The notes under the pieces: generated by a model
The model's database searches: none
Seen by the model: the letters and a program-made list of their open reading frames with translations, nothing else
Told to the model about the DNA's origin: nothing
Shown here: positions 10,871 to 20,960 of the stretch, piece after piece
Layout of the letters: each line of letters starts with the position of its first letter
Position numbering within the stretch: position 1 is the stretch's first letter
Made by a program: the position numbers and the translations under genes
NCBI GenBank assembly: GCA_963575645.1
Contig: OY754465.1
Location: 40,388,401 to 40,452,400, forward strand
Origin: Xanthostigma xanthostigma
Lineage: Eukaryota; Arthropoda; Insecta; Raphidioptera; Raphidiidae
Length of the DNA: 64,000 nt
Direction of reading: 5' to 3'

Positions 10871-12140
10871 ATTTAATTGTAGCTAAGTGTAAAAAAGTTA
10901 AAGATAACGGACAAATAATAACCATATAAAAGTTTCTAAAGTAAACCAGTAATACCCCTATCTAGCAGTAAGCTAATGTATAATGTATATTTTTTGTTAT
11001 TTTATTATTTCGAATGAATGACCAAGTTGTCAAAAATGCACTTTTAATAAAAAAAAAGTTATAGGTCGAGAAAGAATGAACAATTTAATTATAATAAAGC
11101 ATTCTATTTCAGTTCAGTGTGGTTGCTAAACTAACCTACCTGTATAAATGTATAGAATACTCAGAAAAGTTTAAAAAGTTTCGATTGGCATCGAAGTGAA
11201 AATTTTGTTCGCATTCGCATTCAACTGTCCTTACAAAGAAATCGACATGAATCTTAAAAAAAGTTCGAACAAGACTTTTACATTTGTGTCCCTTGTTTTC
11301 TGATTACTCCAAGGCTTATGTCGATCGACCGGAGAAAAGACAAAGCTACTACCAACACCTAGACAATATAGACTAGAGTAAAAACTGCCTACCTACTCAA
11401 CTTTTTTTTAAGTGAAACTTCTGTAGCAGCGTTCTGCACTTTAACGGCAGAGTAAGTGAGACCACGCATTGCGTCAAACCCTTATGGGTCACTATATAAG
11501 TTTAATTTCAACGGCACGTTTAGGTTACACGAACCAATTAATTTTACCATTCCAACCCACAAGTGGGGAATAGTATACTAGTTTAGGTCAAAAATCACTT
11601 TTCAAAAATTTTACAATATCTTTCCGCTTTGAGGTCCCCCGAATCCAAAAAACATATTTTTGAAAAACTATGTGCGTCTGTTAGTCTGTGAACATGCTAC
11701 AGGTCAAACGGATGAGCGGATTGAAACAAAATTTTGGGAGGATGTTTGGTATACAAATATGAAAATCTCTATTGTTTTCGGGGTAAATCGGCGCATGAGC
11801 AAAAGATATAAATGCTGTAACGGTGTTTTTTATATAATAATGGTACACTTTTCATAACGGCTTATTATTTTATTTATTTTTTCAAGAAAGTTTCGTTAAA
11901 AATTTTTTTTCTAAACTTTATAGTTTTGGCAATATATATTTTGAAAATAACAAAATCATCCGCTCTTTTGTTTTATGGATCTGTCAGAAATAAACTAGTT
12001 CGGTATGCTTTGATTAATTTTTACATGACGTGGAACATATTACGCAGGTAACCATGGCGACGAATAGCAAATACCATATTGAATACTAGCCATTACCCGC
12101 GTCACCTCACACGATATCAGAAATTTTATTTTCTTTAATA
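10871..12140. other. No gene; repeat-like wording near 11640-11790
   Basis: The segment 11660-11790 has the GTGCGTCTGTTAGTCTGTGA... wording common in dispersed insect repeats. The plus frame over it (11660-11857) has no recognisable domain. Confidence 0.4.
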
Positions 12141-12144
12141 TAAT

Positions 12145-12225
12145 CAAATGTCAACATTTTTGAAGTTGGAATGGTCCCGTCGACAAATTGGCTGAATTTT
12201 TTTTACTTTCGTGTGATTACTGCAT
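12145..12225 (+). repeat. Short dispersed repeat, copy 1
   Basis: An ~80 bp block starting CAAATGTCAACATTTTTGAA with GGAATGGTCCCGTCG is repeated at 13686-13765 with about 85% similarity. Family unknown. Confidence 0.55.
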
Positions 12226-12675
12226 TGTAGAAACTTTCTTCATTTCATGGCGAAAAAAATTGAAATCGAAATTTCGACGGGCATAGACGTTTTATGATCC
12301 GTACACACCGAAAAGCCAGTTTTGTATGTATGTCGGTTCGTGGGTGCAGAGGGTTATGGTTTAACGGACGTAACTTAGGATTCCTCCAAATAATAGTAAT
12401 TTACTAACGAAAATCGAAAATTGGTTTTCTTGAAAACAGAAAAAACGACTGTTATCATATACATCAATATTAGTAATGAAACCAATATTCGCATCTGCGA
12501 ATATGTTGCAAATATGAATATCAGAAAAAAAAACATTTTTTTAATGTTAAATAAGACAAAAAATATTAATTACTTAGCATTTTTATTAGAAAAGTTTTTT
12601 TTTATACCTACCTATCTTAAGAAATAAAAAAAGTTTTTTCGCTAAGGTAACCTTGCAATTATCTTTTAATGAAAC
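12226..12675. other. No gene recognised
   Basis: The AT-rich frame 12421-12627 is low-complexity, Lys/Asn/Ile-rich and unsupported. Confidence 0.45.
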
Positions 12676-12738
12676 TTTAGACTTAGTATTAATAAGCTAG
12701 ACTTAGTATTAATAATCTAGACTCAGTATTAATAATCA
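12676..12738. repeat. Three-copy 20-21 bp tandem repeat
   Basis: The unit TAGACTTAGTATTAATAA is present three times in succession with one or two changes. A short CT dinucleotide run follows at about 12797-12813. Confidence 0.85.
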
Positions 12739-12814
12739 ACCTAGTACCCAGAATAGACACTGAAAAATTTAGATGTTGATCGTCTATAATCTACAATCTC
12801 TCTCTCTCTCTCTA

Positions 12815-13685
12815 GTATCCAGAACCACTACAAATTTGTGCGTCCGACTTGCGCGGTCAATCAGCTGCCAAATTTTAGACTTGGACAAATACCGCCCGAA
12901 TTGAAAACCGAATATTTGCATTCGCATTCGTTAATCCTTAAAGTTGACATTCGTTACATCACTAATCAATATCTTATTTGACCGATGTGGTTATTTGTTT
13001 GTTTAGCAAAAATCCAGAAGGGATAGTTTACTAATAGGTAAACTGAAAACCCATCATAGTCGATGCAATTCAACAAAAAATTCAATGCTGTGAACCAGCA
13101 CTATTTATTTTTTTTATTTCAAAATTGTATAATCAAGTAAACAAATAATTTTTGCATTTAAAAAATCCGTGTCAAAATTATCCAAATATTCGTAAAACAA
13201 GTTCGTCTAATAAATAATAATAAAGCTAACAAAATGTATACCATAAAAGTATATTTTTATATTTTGTTGTTTGTATTTAATAACGTATTTATTTTTAGAA
13301 ATAAAATTTGTTTTTAATATTCAGTCAACAAAAGTTTTGTTTTCATAAATACAGTACTGATATTAAATCAGTTGTCATTTTTCATCGGAAATATTGTCTA
13401 TGTATCTAGAACAATCGAATGGAAATTGTAGAACATATAGTTGGCTATCAATTTTTATAAATCTACTGGCTTTTACCGGCGACTTTGCTCTCGTTAATAT
13501 CGATATTGACGGGAACCATTTCTTAACTCGAATGTGAAAGTATTATACGTAAAGTTTAGGTACATTTAGATTCTAGTTATTAATTCAAGTTAAGCAAATC
13601 GGTTTAGGCGAAAAAAGAGTGACATTGATGCAAAACGGATATTCAAGGCAGTGGCACGTCAAGCCGATATTGGACAGGCAACCCG
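12815..13685. other. No gene recognised
   Basis: Near 13465-13495 it carries a degenerate copy of the GCGACTTTGCTC motif seen in dispersed repeats. Nothing else stands out. Confidence 0.4.
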
Positions 13686-13765
13686 GATGTCAAATGTCAA
13701 TATTTTTGAAGTTGGAATGGTCCCGTCGCCCAATTTGCTGGAATTTTTTGTTTTCGTATGACTAT
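13686..13765 (+). repeat. Short dispersed repeat, copy 2
   Basis: Second copy of the block at 12145-12225, again with TTGAAGTTGGAATGGTCCCG. Confidence 0.55.
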
Positions 13766-13906
13766 TTTTTTAATTATACATACTAGGATCATAATCGTTT
13801 AATTTTAGTTTTCTTTGGATACTTTCAAAATGTTCATATGAAACTTTTTTTATGAAAGTACTGTGTAAAAATTTAATCAAATGGCTGACATTTCTCACAA
13901 ATATAT

Positions 13907-14350
13907 ATTAGATCAAATATTAAATCAAATTAATATGATCTCAAAAATATTTAAAATAAACAACGTGTCGTCTGGTCGCCGGTCGATCTCACATACTAAT
14001 AATTCATCCGCCGCTTCTCTCACAAGAAGAACAGTCACCAAACTTTATTCGGTGTGCGAATAAAGAATGCCCTCTTTCATAATCAGTAGTAATGTTACCT
14101 AAATCATACTATGTTATTGTCGACCGGCGCTGAGACGACACGTTTTAATGATTAGATAAACCAACTGAAATAATATAGCCTTACAACTCATTAATCAACA
14201 TAATGCTAGACGGATCTTTGCGAAGTGATGTTTTAACAAAATAGACAGAACATTATTAGATCAATAACCAGTATTACATTTTCAATGGCCTCTGCCTTTT
14301 ATTGAATGAATAATGAAAATACAATATGTAATTATTATTTTTCGCTAACA
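13907..14350 (-). repeat. 3' LTR, 444 bp
   Basis: On the minus strand it begins TGTTAGCG and ends GATCTAAT. A polyadenylation signal AATAAA lies on the minus strand at 14044-14049, within CACACCGAATAAAGTTTGG. It is identical to the 5' LTR except for two adjacent bases near 13967 (GTGTCG here, GTAGCG there). Confidence 0.93.
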
Positions 14351-14406
14351 CGGCCAGCCTGCAGTGTTGCTCGTTCTCGAGGAACTCAATCGCACAGTGG
14401 TGAATT

Positions 14407-14456
14407 TTAGTTTTCTGTGTCCTCTTTCTCGATTTCTTCTTCAGAATCATTCGTTT
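14407..14456 (-). CDS. Candidate second exon of gag-pol (acidic tail)
   Basis: On the minus strand the sequence CTATCTTACAG (AG at 14457-14458) precedes a frame that joins in phase to the donor at 15144. It would add about 16 residues, seven Glu and two Asp, before a TAA at 14407-14409. Acidic C-terminal tails are common in this branch, whereas the unspliced frame ends in an odd hydrophobic stretch. This is an inference from splice-site quality and frame agreement; there is no transcript evidence. Confidence 0.4.
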
Positions 14457-14564
14457 CTGTAAGATAGAGGTTCAAGGTGATTGTCATTTAAAGTGCTTTC
14501 CGTACACAATATACTCAGTGAAATCTACAATTTGTCACTGAAATACCATATTGAAGCCAAGCTC

Positions 14565-14880
14565 AGGGACGGTTTCAGTTTGTCTTGCAACTCAAGCTCA
14601 GTGACTGACTTCGTTTGTCTTGCTATAGGTACTCAAATAAAATTTGTAGACAAGCTCAGGGACGATTTCAGTTTGTCTTGCAACTCAAGCTCAGTGACTG
14701 GCGTCGTTTGTCTTGCTACACCAATCTAACGCATCTTCCGTTTTATAGTAACCTCAATTACAACTACGGTTTGTCGTACTACATCAAATGCCAATTAACA
14801 TGTTGTAGACAAGCTCAGGGACGATTTCAGTTTGCCTCGCAACGCAAGTTCAGGGACTGACGTCGTTTGTCTTGCTACAT
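14565..14880. repeat. Internal tandem array, ~33 bp unit in three pairs
   Basis: The block CAAGCTCAGGGACG...TTTGTCTTGC followed by a second variant (CTCAGTGACTG...TTTGTCTTGC) occurs at about 14567-14628, 14650-14717 and 14811-14877, with a decayed partial near 14920. The pairs are separated by unrelated spacer. The array sits entirely inside the candidate gag-pol intron or 3' UTR. Confidence 0.8.
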
Positions 14881-15064
14881 CATCATCATTACAAACTATT
14901 AATTAAGATGCTTGACGAGATCAGGGACGTGGTTTGGAATGCAGCCACAGTGCCGTAACCCAAAAGCCACGTTTGTCTGGTCAGCCACAATTGCACATTT
15001 TTGTAATTGACTATGGCTAACATGTGCCATCCTTTTAAATCAGGCAAATAAGTCAATTCATCAA

Positions 15065-18000
15065 TTATGAATTATCCACACTAAGGTGGAGACATAGAAA
15101 GAGAAAAAAAATTAATCTTTGAATGAGATTAAACCTAGTCTTACCGTTTTCACTATCTCCGCACCACTCTCCTTCGTAGACTTTGAGTCTATCTACAGGT
15201 ACGACTTGGACTTTTCTGTCTTTGATTTCATAACGATCGTTTGCGAGAATAGCCGTGATTTTAAAAGGACCCTTGAATTTCGGGGACAGTTTGTTTAGTC
15301 GAGGGTTCTGTTGTTGAACAAAAACATAATCTCCAACAGATAATTGTTTAGGCTTACATCTCTTCTGATCAAAGTAGGCTTTTTGCTTCTCGGCATTAGA
15401 ACATAGACGTGAGTACGCCAGATCTCTGTCTTTTGTCATGTCGATATTAACAGTGTTATCGCATTCAATAGAGTCGACTGCAATTTGAATGTTTGGGATA
15501 CTAGTATCCACACCAATAAGCAAGCGCAAAGGCGTGAAACCGGTCGTTTTATTTACTGTTGTATTTAGAGTTAGCTGTACCTTATTTAAAACGCTCGTCC
15601 ATTCTGACGACTTTTGTGTTTCTATCGCTAAGAGACTTATGGTGGTTGCGACGAATCGCTCTACTTGCCCGTTTGCCCGACTTGCACCCGTAGCAATTAA
15701 ATGGTGATCAATTCCTAACTGTTTCATTAAAATGGCAACTTTACAGTCTGTAAAGTTAGTGCCCCGATCTGTAATAAATCGTTTTGGCAGTCCAAACAAC
15801 GTTAGATGAGATTCGAGAGCTCTTACCGTCTCGGCACCTGTCAATGTCTTTAAAGGTACAAGAAGCACGTACTTAGTAAAGCCGTCGACTAATATTAGTA
15901 TGTGTTTAAACCCTCTACTAGTTGTTGAAAAGGGGCCTGCACAATCGGCGTGTACTGTATGAAAGGGTATATTACCTTTATCAATGGAATGCAAATAACC
16001 ACTTTTGGGTCCCGATTGTCGCTTATTAACCATGCAAGTTAAACAGTGACTGACATATTTTCTTACAAAGGACAGCATACGTGGAAACCAGAACTTCTCA
16101 CGTATCTTTTCCAGTGTTTTTTCCCAACCAACATGACAAAGTTCGTCGTGACACAATCTCAAGATACCCAAACGACTTCCTTTAGGAATGTAAAATTTCA
16201 GGTCATAATTTTTATTTTGGTTTTTGTAAATTTTTCGACATAAAATATTATCTTGCACTTTGAAGTCACTGATTACGGAATCGCGCGCGTTACATCTTTC
16301 AATAATTTGCTGGGTTTCTGGGTCTTTGCACTGAGCAATTTCTAACCAGCTCTTTTCCCGGATGGCGAATACAGAGTGTTCCGAAATTGGGGGGTTTCTA
16401 CTGAAATAATCAACGTGGGCTACGTATTTGCCTTTTCTATATTCTATTTCAAATTGGAAGTCCTGCATGTAAGACCACCATCGAGCAACTCGCGGTAATA
16501 AATCTTTCTTATTTGCTGTCGATTTTATGGCATTGCAGTCTGTAACGATTTTGAATTTAATGCCTAGGAGATACACGCGAAAATATTTCAAAGCATTTAT
16601 TATAGCTAACGTCTCTAACTCATAAGAGTGGTACTTCCTTTCCTCCGGGGTAGTACGGCGGCTAAAATAAGAAATTACTCTCGTATTACTGTCTTTCTTT
16701 TGGAATAAAATTGCACCGTATCCTATCGAACTCGCGTCGGTGTGTAACTCTGTTTCTAAACTCGGGTCGAAAATTGAAAGTAATGGCCGATTAGTAAGAC
16801 ACTCAATTATGAATTTTCTAGCCCTTTCGTGTTCATGGGTCCATTCGAAAACTGCATTTTTTCTTGTTAAGTTTGTGATACAGGCTGTACGTGAGGCAAA
16901 CTCGGGTACGAATTTACGGAAATATCCGGCTAGACCCATGAACTGCCTCACTTGTTTAACATTCGATGGTACGGGTGAGTTTGATAACGCTTGGATTTTA
17001 CTTTTTCCAGGTCGAATCCCTTCGATTGATACACTGCGACCCAGATATTCAATTTCCGTTTGAAAGAACTTACATTTCTTTATGTTTAAAGAAAATCCAG
17101 CTTTCTTAAGAGCAACTAAAACGCGATCGAGTTTTTCTAAACCTTCTGATATGGTTGTAGACGGTATTAATATATCGTCCAAATAAACTAGAACGTCGTC
17201 ATTTCTAAGTATGCCCAAAGCTTTATTGACTGCCCGCTGGAAAACCGCCGGGGCATTGGCAAGTCCAAAAGGCATACGCAGGTATTCATAATGCCCATCG
17301 GGTGTAACGAAAGCCGTTTTGGAAATGGACTCCTCAGATATGGGAATTTGATGAAACCCTGAGGCCATATCAAGGGTGGTGAAATATTTTCCCTTACCTA
17401 AGCGGTCAAGTTGGTCATCTATTAACGGTAGTGGGTATCGGTCTTTTATGGTAATTCTATTCAGAGCACGAAAATCGACGCATAATCTATCGGTACCATC
17501 TTTCTTCTTAACTAGAAGTACTGGACTCGCGTATGGGGAATCACTCTCACGAATTATTTTGTTTTCTAGGAGATCTAATATAATATCCTGTAATTTTTGG
17601 CGTTCAGTGATTGACAGTCGGTAGGGGTGATAATTTATTATTTTTTCTTCTTTCAGGTTAATTTTCAATTCGCCTGTGTTAACTACGCCTACAGCATTTC
17701 CACATGTTATGATGTCTTTAAATTTCATGATCAATTTGGAAAAATTCTCGTAATCATGCCCGGTCAAATTTGCTGATTGTAAAATTGAGTTAGGTTGATC
17801 GGGCAAAATCATATTAACGGAAGTAGATACAGTTGGTAATCTAATTAAGCGGGTACCATCAATGTCAGTTTCAATACGGACGTCTTTGTGTTGTACAGCA
17901 TTACGACCTATAATAGCTTCGTAAGGTAAATTGTTTTCTTCAACTACAAAAAATGTCAATTCTAAAGCTATATCTTTGGTTTCTACAGTTAATTCAACTT

Positions 18001-19093
18001 TACCGCTTGTGTTGATTTGGCTCGATCCTAAACCTCTTAAAATAGAAAAATACGGTACCACGTTGCATCCTAATTTTTTTACTACATCCTCACGGATTAA
18101 TGAACATTCGGCCCCTGTGTCAATTAGACAACGGATAGTGACGCCACGAATAAGAACTAGAGTGGACATAGAACTAGTGCCCTCATAAAAATTAATGTTC
18201 GGTTTCACATCCCTATCGGCCCGCTCTTTAGCCCAGCAATTTTCGATAGTGTGGCCCTGTTTTTTGCAAAAACTACAATTTTTAAAGCGGTTATTTGAAG
18301 GATTCTGGTTTCTACCAGCAATTCGGTTACTATTGGGTTGTTTGTTTTCCCCTACTGTAAATTTTTCTTTGTAATTTATTCGCGAGTCTGACGGCTTATC
18401 TAATTTTGTCATACTACAATTTGCAGCTTTGTGCCCTACTTTTTGACATGAAAAACAACGTTTTTTATTTTGAAATCGATATTCACTCTCGTTTCTCATC
18501 GTCTCAAATCCATTATCCAGAGAGCGTTTTCGTGAGTTTTTTGAATACCCTGACAATAGTGTTATTAATTCACTTGTGGTACTTATTTTACTATTTAGTG
18601 CACCCATGCGCACGGAAATATCGCGGATTTCAGATATTATTAACTCAATAAGCTGTGACTCTGTAAATGCGATCTTAGTTTTTTGGAATAATGAAAACTT
18701 ATCTCTAGCGTACTCACAGTATGATTCATAATTATCAGAATTAAGTAATACTGCCTTTTTGAGTCGTTCACCCAGGTTTCTTTTGGCCGGAAATAAGTCG
18801 GTAATAGCTGCCTTGAAAATATTCCAGTCTCGCGTTTCTGGTTCCCAGTTGTCATACCATGTTCTGGCTTCGCCTTTCAAAGCCTTCCCTGCTTTTGCCA
18901 ATAGCTCTAATGGGCTCCATTCGAACTCTTCCAGAAAACTTTCAACTTCCTTGCACCACACAAGAGCTCCGGAATCGTATGTCTTCGGATCGAAAATTGG
19001 TAGTGACACGTCATCGCTGCGACGTGTTGAATTTGATGAAATAACGTCACTTAACCTTTTAAAAAAGTCTAACATTTGGTTTTCTTCAGCCAT
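15065..19093 (-). CDS. gag-pol polyprotein of the mdg3-like LTR retrotransposon
   Basis: One intact frame of 1342 codons from ATG at 19093 (reads MAEENQ; upstream in-frame codons are TTG ATT AAT, so this is the first ATG). Domains by residue: retrotransposon Gag core about 30-190; two CCHC zinc knuckles (C213/C216/H221/C226 and C273/C276/H281/C286); aspartic protease DTGA 325-328; reverse transcriptase with LDMASGFHQI (Asp575) and YLDD 637-640; RNase H with Asp786, the YELE block near 825 and Asp852; integrase zinc module H982/H987/C1017/C1020; integrase DD35E Asp1050, Asp1109, Glu1145; then a GPF-type module (VGDYVFV... about 1254-1285). All key catalytic residues are present. Gag and Pol share one frame, so no frameshift is needed. 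The final 26 residues after the possible donor at 15144 are hydrophobic and atypical. It copies the element RNA into DNA and integrates it. Confidence 0.95.
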   Translation of the reverse strand: MAEENQMLDFFKRLSDVISSNSTRRSDDVSLPIFDPKTYDSGALVWCKEVESFLEEFEWSPLELLAKAGKALKGEARTWYDNWEPETRDWNIFKAAITDLFPAKRNLGERLKKAVLLNSDNYESYCEYARDKFSLFQKTKIAFTESQLIELIISEIRDISVRMGALNSKISTTSELITLLSGYSKNSRKRSLDNGFETMRNESEYRFQNKKRCFSCQKVGHKAANCSMTKLDKPSDSRINYKEKFTVGENKQPNSNRIAGRNQNPSNNRFKNCSFCKKQGHTIENCWAKERADRDVKPNINFYEGTSSMSTLVLIRGVTIRCLIDTGAECSLIREDVVKKLGCNVVPYFSILRGLGSSQINTSGKVELTVETKDIALELTFFVVEENNLPYEAIIGRNAVQHKDVRIETDIDGTRLIRLPTVSTSVNMILPDQPNSILQSANLTGHDYENFSKLIMKFKDIITCGNAVGVVNTGELKINLKEEKIINYHPYRLSITERQKLQDIILDLLENKIIRESDSPYASPVLLVKKKDGTDRLCVDFRALNRITIKDRYPLPLIDDQLDRLGKGKYFTTLDMASGFHQIPISEESISKTAFVTPDGHYEYLRMPFGLANAPAVFQRAVNKALGILRNDDVLVYLDDILIPSTTISEGLEKLDRVLVALKKAGFSLNIKKCKFFQTEIEYLGRSVSIEGIRPGKSKIQALSNSPVPSNVKQVRQFMGLAGYFRKFVPEFASRTACITNLTRKNAVFEWTHEHERARKFIIECLTNRPLLSIFDPSLETELHTDASSIGYGAILFQKKDSNTRVISYFSRRTTPEERKYHSYELETLAIINALKYFRVYLLGIKFKIVTDCNAIKSTANKKDLLPRVARWWSYMQDFQFEIEYRKGKYVAHVDYFSRNPPISEHSVFAIREKSWLEIAQCKDPETQQIIERCNARDSVISDFKVQDNILCRKIYKNQNKNYDLKFYIPKGSRLGILRLCHDELCHVGWEKTLEKIREKFWFPRMLSFVRKYVSHCLTCMVNKRQSGPKSGYLHSIDKGNIPFHTVHADCAGPFSTTSRGFKHILILVDGFTKYVLLVPLKTLTGAETVRALESHLTLFGLPKRFITDRGTNFTDCKVAILMKQLGIDHHLIATGASRANGQVERFVATTISLLAIETQKSSEWTSVLNKVQLTLNTTVNKTTGFTPLRLLIGVDTSIPNIQIAVDSIECDNTVNIDMTKDRDLAYSRLCSNAEKQKAYFDQKRCKPKQLSVGDYVFVQQQNPRLNKLSPKFKGPFKITAILANDRYEIKDRKVQVVPVDRLKVYEGEWCGDSENGKTRFNLIQRLIFFLFLCLHLSVDNS

Positions 19094-19223
19094 ATTAATC
19101 AATAAGTAATTGTTTTAAACTGTTCATACTCCAAATGCTTTTTACACTAAAACACTGTAATACTAATAATTTTGTGTTATACTGTTTTGTACACCAAACT
19201 TTGTACACTGAAAGCGCGTTGGG

Positions 19224-19239
19224 CGAATCCCACTTCTGA
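19224..19239 (-). other. Primer-binding site, tRNA-Leu type
   Basis: The minus strand, one base inside the 5' LTR, reads TCAGAAGTGGGATTCG, complementary to the 3' acceptor and T-stem of animal tRNA-Leu (ends ...CGAATCCCACTTCTGA). A 16-base match at the expected place fixes both the LTR edge and the direction of the element. Confidence 0.8.
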
Positions 19240-19240
19240 T

Positions 19241-19684
19241 ATTAGATCAAATATTAAATCAAATTAATATGATCTCAAAAATATTTAAAATAAACAACGT
19301 AGCGTCTGGTCGCCGGTCGATCTCACATACTAATAATTCATCCGCCGCTTCTCTCACAAGAAGAACAGTCACCAAACTTTATTCGGTGTGCGAATAAAGA
19401 ATGCCCTCTTTCATAATCAGTAGTAATGTTACCTAAATCATACTATGTTATTGTCGACCGGCGCTGAGACGACACGTTTTAATGATTAGATAAACCAACT
19501 GAAATAATATAGCCTTACAACTCATTAATCAACATAATGCTAGACGGATCTTTGCGAAGTGATGTTTTAACAAAATAGACAGAACATTATTAGATCAATA
19601 ACCAGTATTACATTTTCAATGGCCTCTGCCTTTTATTGAATGAATAATGAAAATACAATATGTAATTATTATTTTTCGCTAACA
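19241..19684 (-). repeat. 5' LTR, 444 bp
   Basis: Same length as the 3' LTR, with 442 of 444 positions matching by eye. It starts TGTTAGCG on the minus strand at 19684. Confidence 0.93.
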
Positions 19685-19689
19685 TATAT

Positions 19690-20760
19690 AAATCTGGAAT
19701 TAATTTATACTCTGGGGAAAGGAATGGAAATTTGATCCGTTGGCTGAAGTTCGGATGCGACTATTACGGTAGTAACAAGAAGGAAGTTTATATAGTATAG
19801 TTTATTTATTTTAGAATTTGACTGTGAGACGGCGGAATTCGTTTAAACATTTTTATTAAGTACTAGCTTCCCGGCCCGGTTTCGTCCGAAGCGTAATAAC
19901 TAATAATACAGAGACTTAGTTAACTTAATACCCAACTTACTCTTACATAAAACGGGAAGGAAACGACGCTAGTGAGCCACAAATAATCACTTTACTCCGG
20001 ACTTGCGATGTACAGTAAACTGTGTACACTTCGCGACGCAAAGTTTCACGGTTGGATCGTTTTTGTGTGACGGATAGATACGAGTATTTAAAATTTAATT
20101 TTTAAATATGCGCCATTCGGGGGGTGTTTTGGCTTTTGGATTAGACTGTCGTGAGCTCATGGTCATTTTAGGATAACGTTTTTATTTAATATAATTTGTT
20201 AACAAGACGCTAATGACATTAGCTGTCGAACGTCCATAATCTGTAATAAAAACTAGATATGTAAATGTTAGGTATGTATTCGAATAAAATTGACGAAAAG
20301 AGCTGTGAATCTTTTGATGATTTTAAAATTATTGCAGAACTTTTGAACAAAACGTATGAAAATACAATTAGTATTGAAATGCTAATTGTACTTTCATAAT
20401 GTACTTTTTAAAAATTCATAGCTTTGCAAACATTTTAAATCATCAACAATGAAAATAAAGATTAACAATTCCTTTTAATTTAAATACTAAGAACAACAAT
20501 TATTCAAAAAGGTTTTTAAGTACGGCTTATTATGCTTCATTATTCAAGGAAAACATAGAAAAACAACAACAAACAAAAGAATAACTTAATGCGATCAAAA
20601 CGGGTATAATAAAAAAGGTGATGAGCAATACATATAAGCGGAAGACTGAGTTTTGCAAGGTGAAAGACACAACTGTTGCTACAGCGGATGTAATTCGCGC
20701 AATTATTTTTTGTACTACCCCCTAAACAATAGCTGCTTTTTATGCCTGCATAGCGGTTCT
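19690..20760. other. Flank of the LTR element, no gene
   Basis: It contains CTAGCTTCCCGGCCCGGTTT at 19863-19882, another variant of the GC-rich repeat-end motif. No coding trace. Confidence 0.4.
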
Positions 20761-20960
20761 ATTTCGCACTAGTAATGCGATTTTATACCAACTCAATACT
20801 GATATCTCAGCCAGTTGTCATTTAATTACATATGAACAACAGAGACCAGAGCAGGCGTTGAACAGTACAATATGACCGAAAGTGAACTGCCAAAAAATTA
20901 CAAATATTATACTTATTAAAAACCACCAATTTTATAAGAGGTACGCGCAAAAAATGTAGT
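20761..20960 (+). repeat. Dispersed repeat, related to 56490-56720
   Basis: The order GCGTTGAACAGTA, CAATATG.CCGAA.GTGAACTG, TATTATACTTATTA, TTATAAGAGGTA, AAAAATGTAG is shared with 56575-56690. A related piece may lie near 32980-33060. Here the repeat is interrupted at its right end by the pogo-like element. Family unknown. Confidence 0.5.

Larger units (their letters stand above)
13902..19689 (-). mobile_element. Full-length Ty3/mdg3-like LTR retrotransposon
   Basis: The element spans 13907-19684 (5778 bp) and is transcribed on the minus strand, flanked by the direct repeat TATAT (13902-13906 and 19685-19689). Its parts in transcription order are the 5' LTR (19241-19684), a primer-binding site at 19224-19239, a leader of ~130 bp, one intact gag-pol frame, a ~700 bp 3' region with internal tandem repeats, and the 3' LTR (13907-14350). 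The LTRs differ at only two adjacent positions of 444, which implies a recent insertion. There is no env frame. The single-frame gag-pol plus a tRNA-Leu-type primer site points to the mdg3 branch of Ty3 (Metaviridae) elements; that branch call is from memory and motif wording. It lies in sense orientation within the KIF26-like intron. Confidence 0.93.

Noticed and set aside
14565..14880. CRISPR-like array (short repeats with spacers).
   Set aside because: The repeats are diverged, unevenly spaced, inside a eukaryotic retrotransposon, and no cas genes are present.
14351..15064. A possible env gene (endogenous-retrovirus-like) between pol and the 3' LTR.
   Set aside because: No frame of useful length on the element's strand; the interval holds tandem repeats and a candidate intron instead.
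15489..18855. Several plus-strand frames opposite gag-pol (for example 16740-17063, 17376-17624, 18759-19109) and short minus frames in other phases.
   Set aside because: They are shadows of the long gag-pol frame, with no domains and no independent start context.
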